Shown here piece by piece: positions 60,935-64,000 of a stretch of 64,000 bases of DNA. The stretch lies in contig NZ_JAFBEC010000007.1 in assembly GCF_016908595.1 (NCBI RefSeq), forward strand, positions 62,001 to 126,000, read 5' to 3'. The stretch is from Geomicrobium sediminis. GTDB lineage: Bacteria > Bacillota > Bacilli > Bacillales > Marinococcaceae. The stretch's first letter is position 1. Each line of letters opens with the position of its first letter. The position numbers and the translations under genes are program-made. The notes below the pieces were generated by a model that had not been told where the DNA came from, ran no database searches, and saw only the letters and a program-made list of their open reading frames with translations.

Positions 60935-61528
60935 TTGGCTTTTCGTTACCCAAACGGTAAGTTGTATGAAAAGAAAGTGACCACATCAAAAAAAACCGAT
61001 GATGGAAATGCAAACCGGGGCATGACACTTGAAGATGACCTTAACGCCTCCATCCATCATTACTTACAAATCGGAAAAGCGGTGATCCATAAAAAACCTA
61101 CTCCTGTACAAATTGTTTCTGTTGACTACCCGAAACGAACTCGAGCTAAAATTACTGAAGCTTATTTTCGCCAGGCGTCTACGACAGACTACAATGGGAT
61201 CTATAAAGGCTATCATTTGGATTTTGAAGCAAAAGAAACCCACCAAAAACAATCGTTTCCACTGAAGAATATTCATGACCATCAGATGGAACATTTAAAT
61301 GCAGTCACTGCACACGGTGGCCTTGCTTTCTTAATTCTACGATTTGCTCATTCTAAAGAAACGTATGTGTTAAAAGCCGAAGATTTTATGAAGCTTAAAA
61401 CAGAAACCGATCGTAAATCAATAAAAAAAGATGACATTGCAACTCTTGGAATCTTTGTGAACCCAAGCATTTTACCTACTATTGACTTTTTGCCTGCTGT
61501 GGAACAATTATTTCGACTGAACGTGTAA
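60935..61528 (+). CDS. recU: Holliday junction resolvase RecU
   Basis: RecU cuts four-way junctions during recombination and chromosome segregation. From the TTG at 60935 it has 197 residues and begins MAFRYPNGK, like other RecU proteins. RGMTLEDDLN, IHKKPTPVQIV and the catalytic segment TDYNGIYKGYHLDFEAKET (Asp85, Glu98, Lys100) are intact. The longer frame from 60884 starts upstream of the likely transcription start. ponA follows 58 bases later, the conserved recU-ponA pair. Confidence 0.95.
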   Translation: MAFRYPNGKLYEKKVTTSKKTDDGNANRGMTLEDDLNASIHHYLQIGKAVIHKKPTPVQIVSVDYPKRTRAKITEAYFRQASTTDYNGIYKGYHLDFEAKETHQKQSFPLKNIHDHQMEHLNAVTAHGGLAFLILRFAHSKETYVLKAEDFMKLKTETDRKSIKKDDIATLGIFVNPSILPTIDFLPAVEQLFRLNV

Positions 61529-61586
61529 CATTTTTCGGCGAACAGCGACAAATTCATTGAGGTTTTTGAGAAATGAGGGAAGTACG

Positions 61587-64000
61587 ATGAGTGAATACAC
61601 GTCGAGAACAGAAAAACGTCGTGCACAACAATCAGGAAACAAAAAGCAACAAAAGAACAAAAAACCGAAGCAAAAAAAATCCATATGGAAAAAAATACTG
61701 ATTAGCTTATTCGTAATCATGGGCGTTGGTCTAATTGCCGGAGGTGCAACTGCGGCTGCCATTATTAGTGGCGCACCAGAGTTAGATCCTGAAGAGCTGA
61801 TGCTTGCTGAAGGGGCCACCGTATACGACGTTAACGACAACGAACTCGGCCGATTACACGGTGCCGAAAAACGAAGTTATCGTTCCATTGAAGAAATTCC
61901 AGAACATGTGAGCAACGCCTTTGTTGCGGTTGAGGACATGCGCTTTTATGATCACATGGGAATCGATGTACGTCGTCTTGGAGGAGCTGTTGTCGCCAAC
62001 ATTACTGGTGGATTTGGTTCTGAAGGTGCAAGTACAATCACACAACAAGTTGTTCGGAACGCATTTTTAAGCGCGGACAAGACAATCTCTAGAAAGCTTC
62101 AAGAACAATGGTTAGCATTTCAATTAGAGCGTCAGTACAGTAAAGATGAGATTCTTGAAATGTATTTAAACATTATTTATTTTAGCTCTGACGCTTACGG
62201 AATTGGTGAAGCTTCCATTCGTTGGTTCGGTAAAGAAGATTTAAGTGAGCTAACGGTTGCTGATGCAGCAGTACTTGCTGCAGTACCGAGACGTCCTTCT
62301 TTTTATAATCCAATTGACAATCCAGAAAATGTCGAAAGTCGTAGAGATTTAATTGTAGGCATGATGGAAGACCAAGAACTAATTTCAAGTGAAGAAGCGG
62401 ATGAGGCGCGTAACACGTCCATTCACGATCAAATTAATCATACGCCAGCAGATGATACGATCGGGCATACATCGTTTATGAATCACGTGCGTGATGAAAT
62501 TGAACAAATTGATGGCCTTTCTATCGGTGATCTTTATGCTGCTGGGTTTGACATTTACACAACGATTGACCCAGAAGCACAAGAATTTGCAGAGCGTGTC
62601 GTTCAGACCGATGAGTTTATTAGTTCCTATCCAGACAACGAGTCATTCCAAGTTGGTTTCACATTGTTAGATAATGAAACCGGCGGCATTCGTGCTATGG
62701 TTGGCGATCGTCACGGTGAAGAAATTGAAGCAGGATTCAACTATGCGAGTCGTGGTAACGGTCATCCAGGTTCTACGGTGAAGCCGTTTATGGACTTCGG
62801 ACCTGCGATTGAAGAACATGGTTGGGGTACCGGTCATACACTTGTCGATGAACCCCATGAATATTCTAGTGGTCAATCGATTACGAACGCATCAGGAAAC
62901 TATAGCGGTGAAGTAACGATGCGTGAAGCTCTCGTGCGATCGTTAAACATCCCAGCGCTCAAAGCACATCAAGAAGCAGGCGTTGACAACTCACACCAGT
63001 TTGCAGAAAGTCTAGGCTTTAACTTTGAAAATTATTACGAAGCACATGCACTTGGTGCTTTTGAAACTTCAAGTGAGAAAATCGCAGGTGCATATGCTGC
63101 GTTCGGTAATGATGGTGTCTATAACGAACCACACAGTATTCGAAAAATCGTATTTCGTGATGAGCGGGAACTCAACTTAACACCAGAACCGAATCGCGCG
63201 ATGCACGATTATACAGCGTATATGATGACTGATATGCTTAAAGGTGTACTCACAGATCCACGAGGTACAGGTAATCAAGCAAACGTACAAGGATTACCAC
63301 TCGCTGGTAAAACGGGTACTTCAAACTTTGATGCTGACACTCGTAACCGTCTCAACATCCCACAAGGCGGTGTGCCAGACATTTGGTTTGCGGGGTACAG
63401 CCCTGAATATACCGCGTCGATCTGGACTGGGTACGCCAACAATAACGACGGTTATCTATCAGGAGCTGAGCATGAAATTGCACGACACATCTTCCGGATT
63501 GTCATGCAAGAAGTACACCAAGGGATGGATGTTTCTGACTTCTCACGACCTGATTCAGTATGTGAGCAAGGTGGCGAGCTCTACATTTGTGGTAACACAC
63601 CAGATACACCACCTGAGCCTGAAGTAGAAGCAGCAATCTCAGACTTAACAGCAGGATTTGATGAAGACAACAATCAAATCATCGTAAGCTGGAGCTTCCC
63701 TGAAGAAGAAATGGAGGGTGTAACCTTCACAGTACGTCATGGGGTTAACGGTGAAGAAATGAGCGAAGTTCAATCGAGCAGTGACCAACAATTCATTCTC
63801 GCAGATCCCGCTCGTGAAAGCACCCATAGCTTCGAAGTCGTCGCGACTCGCAACGGTCAACCGCTCGACACCGCACAAACGAGCGTCGAAATAGCCGAAG
63901 CCGTTGAAGAAGAAGAGCCTGAGGAAGAGGAAGAAGAGGAAGAGGAAATCGATGAAGACCTTGTCGATGAAGAAGATTCTACCTCCCCTGAAGATGGCGA
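61587..64000 (+). CDS. ponA: Class A penicillin-binding protein 1 (PonA), 3' end beyond window
   Basis: This bifunctional peptidoglycan synthase polymerises and crosslinks the wall. A basic cytoplasmic N-terminus is followed by a transmembrane helix (about 35-57). The GT51 domain has VEDMRFYDH (catalytic Glu about 115) and GASTITQQVVRN. The transpeptidase has GSTVKPF (Ser about 396), SLNIP (SxN) and LAGKTGTSN (KTG). A fibronectin-III-like domain (about 675-765) and a Glu-rich tail follow. About 804 codons are visible; the stop lies outside. The ATG at 61587 has GAGGGAAG upstream. Confidence 0.96.
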   Translation, partial: MSEYTSRTEKRRAQQSGNKKQQKNKKPKQKKSIWKKILISLFVIMGVGLIAGGATAAAIISGAPELDPEELMLAEGATVYDVNDNELGRLHGAEKRSYRSIEEIPEHVSNAFVAVEDMRFYDHMGIDVRRLGGAVVANITGGFGSEGASTITQQVVRNAFLSADKTISRKLQEQWLAFQLERQYSKDEILEMYLNIIYFSSDAYGIGEASIRWFGKEDLSELTVADAAVLAAVPRRPSFYNPIDNPENVESRRDLIVGMMEDQELISSEEADEARNTSIHDQINHTPADDTIGHTSFMNHVRDEIEQIDGLSIGDLYAAGFDIYTTIDPEAQEFAERVVQTDEFISSYPDNESFQVGFTLLDNETGGIRAMVGDRHGEEIEAGFNYASRGNGHPGSTVKPFMDFGPAIEEHGWGTGHTLVDEPHEYSSGQSITNASGNYSGEVTMREALVRSLNIPALKAHQEAGVDNSHQFAESLGFNFENYYEAHALGAFETSSEKIAGAYAAFGNDGVYNEPHSIRKIVFRDERELNLTPEPNRAMHDYTAYMMTDMLKGVLTDPRGTGNQANVQGLPLAGKTGTSNFDADTRNRLNIPQGGVPDIWFAGYSPEYTASIWTGYANNNDGYLSGAEHEIARHIFRIVMQEVHQGMDVSDFSRPDSVCEQGGELYICGNTPDTPPEPEVEAAISDLTAGFDEDNNQIIVSWSFPEEEMEGVTFTVRHGVNGEEMSEVQSSSDQQFILADPARESTHSFEVVATRNGQPLDTAQTSVEIAEAVEEEEPEEEEEEEEEIDEDLVDEEDSTSPEDG

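Overview
The window looks like chromosomal DNA of a spore-forming member of the Bacillaceae (moderately low G+C). The evidence is gene content: addBA-sbcDC, odhAB, gltBD, dapA behind a lysine riboswitch, mazEF (ndoA type), yidD, kapB, racA, yppE, recU-ponA, the xpaC/telA pair and ydbST all have Bacillus-type sequences. Sporulation genes (racA with a sigma-H-like promoter, kapB, a YhcN/YlaJ lipoprotein) imply a spore former. An ectoine-hydrolase-like gene hints at a salt or alkaline habitat, but this is only a hint. No rRNA, tRNA, prophage or CRISPR array was seen.

Layout. 1-11.6 kb: a leftward DNA-repair operon, membrane serine protease-addB-addA-sbcD-sbcC (sbcC cut by the window edge). 11.9-13.5 kb: a rhodanese and a repetitive Gly-rich protein. 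13.6-16.4 kb: an R2-like ligand-binding oxidase (R2lox) and an iron alcohol dehydrogenase, each next to a perfect CcpA (cre) site. Between them lies a scrambled IS1182-type remnant that carries a dispersed Bacillaceae repeat. 16.5-17.8 kb: three small unknown genes, two behind a promoter with a Fur-box-like operator. 18-22.5 kb: odhAB with a cre-like site at the predicted transcription start. 23-29.3 kb: HAD phosphatase, YjiH-family membrane protein, malate:quinone oxidoreductase, an unknown protein and a membrane-anchored esterase. 29.5-33.3 kb: mazEF, two lipoproteins, lysine riboswitch-dapA, yidD.

33.3-38.2 kb holds the most unusual operon: a cystathionine gamma-synthase-family enzyme, a short homoserine dehydrogenase without ACT domain, an aldehyde dehydrogenase and a creatinase-fold hydrolase close to ectoine hydrolase DoeA. 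The likely common intermediate is aspartate semialdehyde. 38.4-46 kb: kapB, a FUSC/ArAE transporter, gltD and gltB. 46.2-50.3 kb: telA-xpaC-like pair, an MBL hydrolase and a DUF2777-like protein. 50.3-56.7 kb: ydbST PH-domain pair, a tiny acidic protein, a CvfC-like HEAT protein, two thioredoxin-fold proteins, DUF3891 and ilvA. 56.9-59.2 kb: a small membrane protein, a phasin-like protein and a UbiB-family kinase. 59.5-64 kb: yppE, racA, a remA-like gene, recU and ponA (cut by the window end).

Much of the window concerns central carbon and nitrogen flux (odhAB, mqo, gltBD, dapA, ilvA, the aspartate-semialdehyde cluster). Several of these promoters carry cre or cre-like sequences, which suggests CcpA coordination. 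Many genes start with TTG or GTG; I moved starts to match Shine-Dalgarno sites, family lengths and, in two cases, promoter position.
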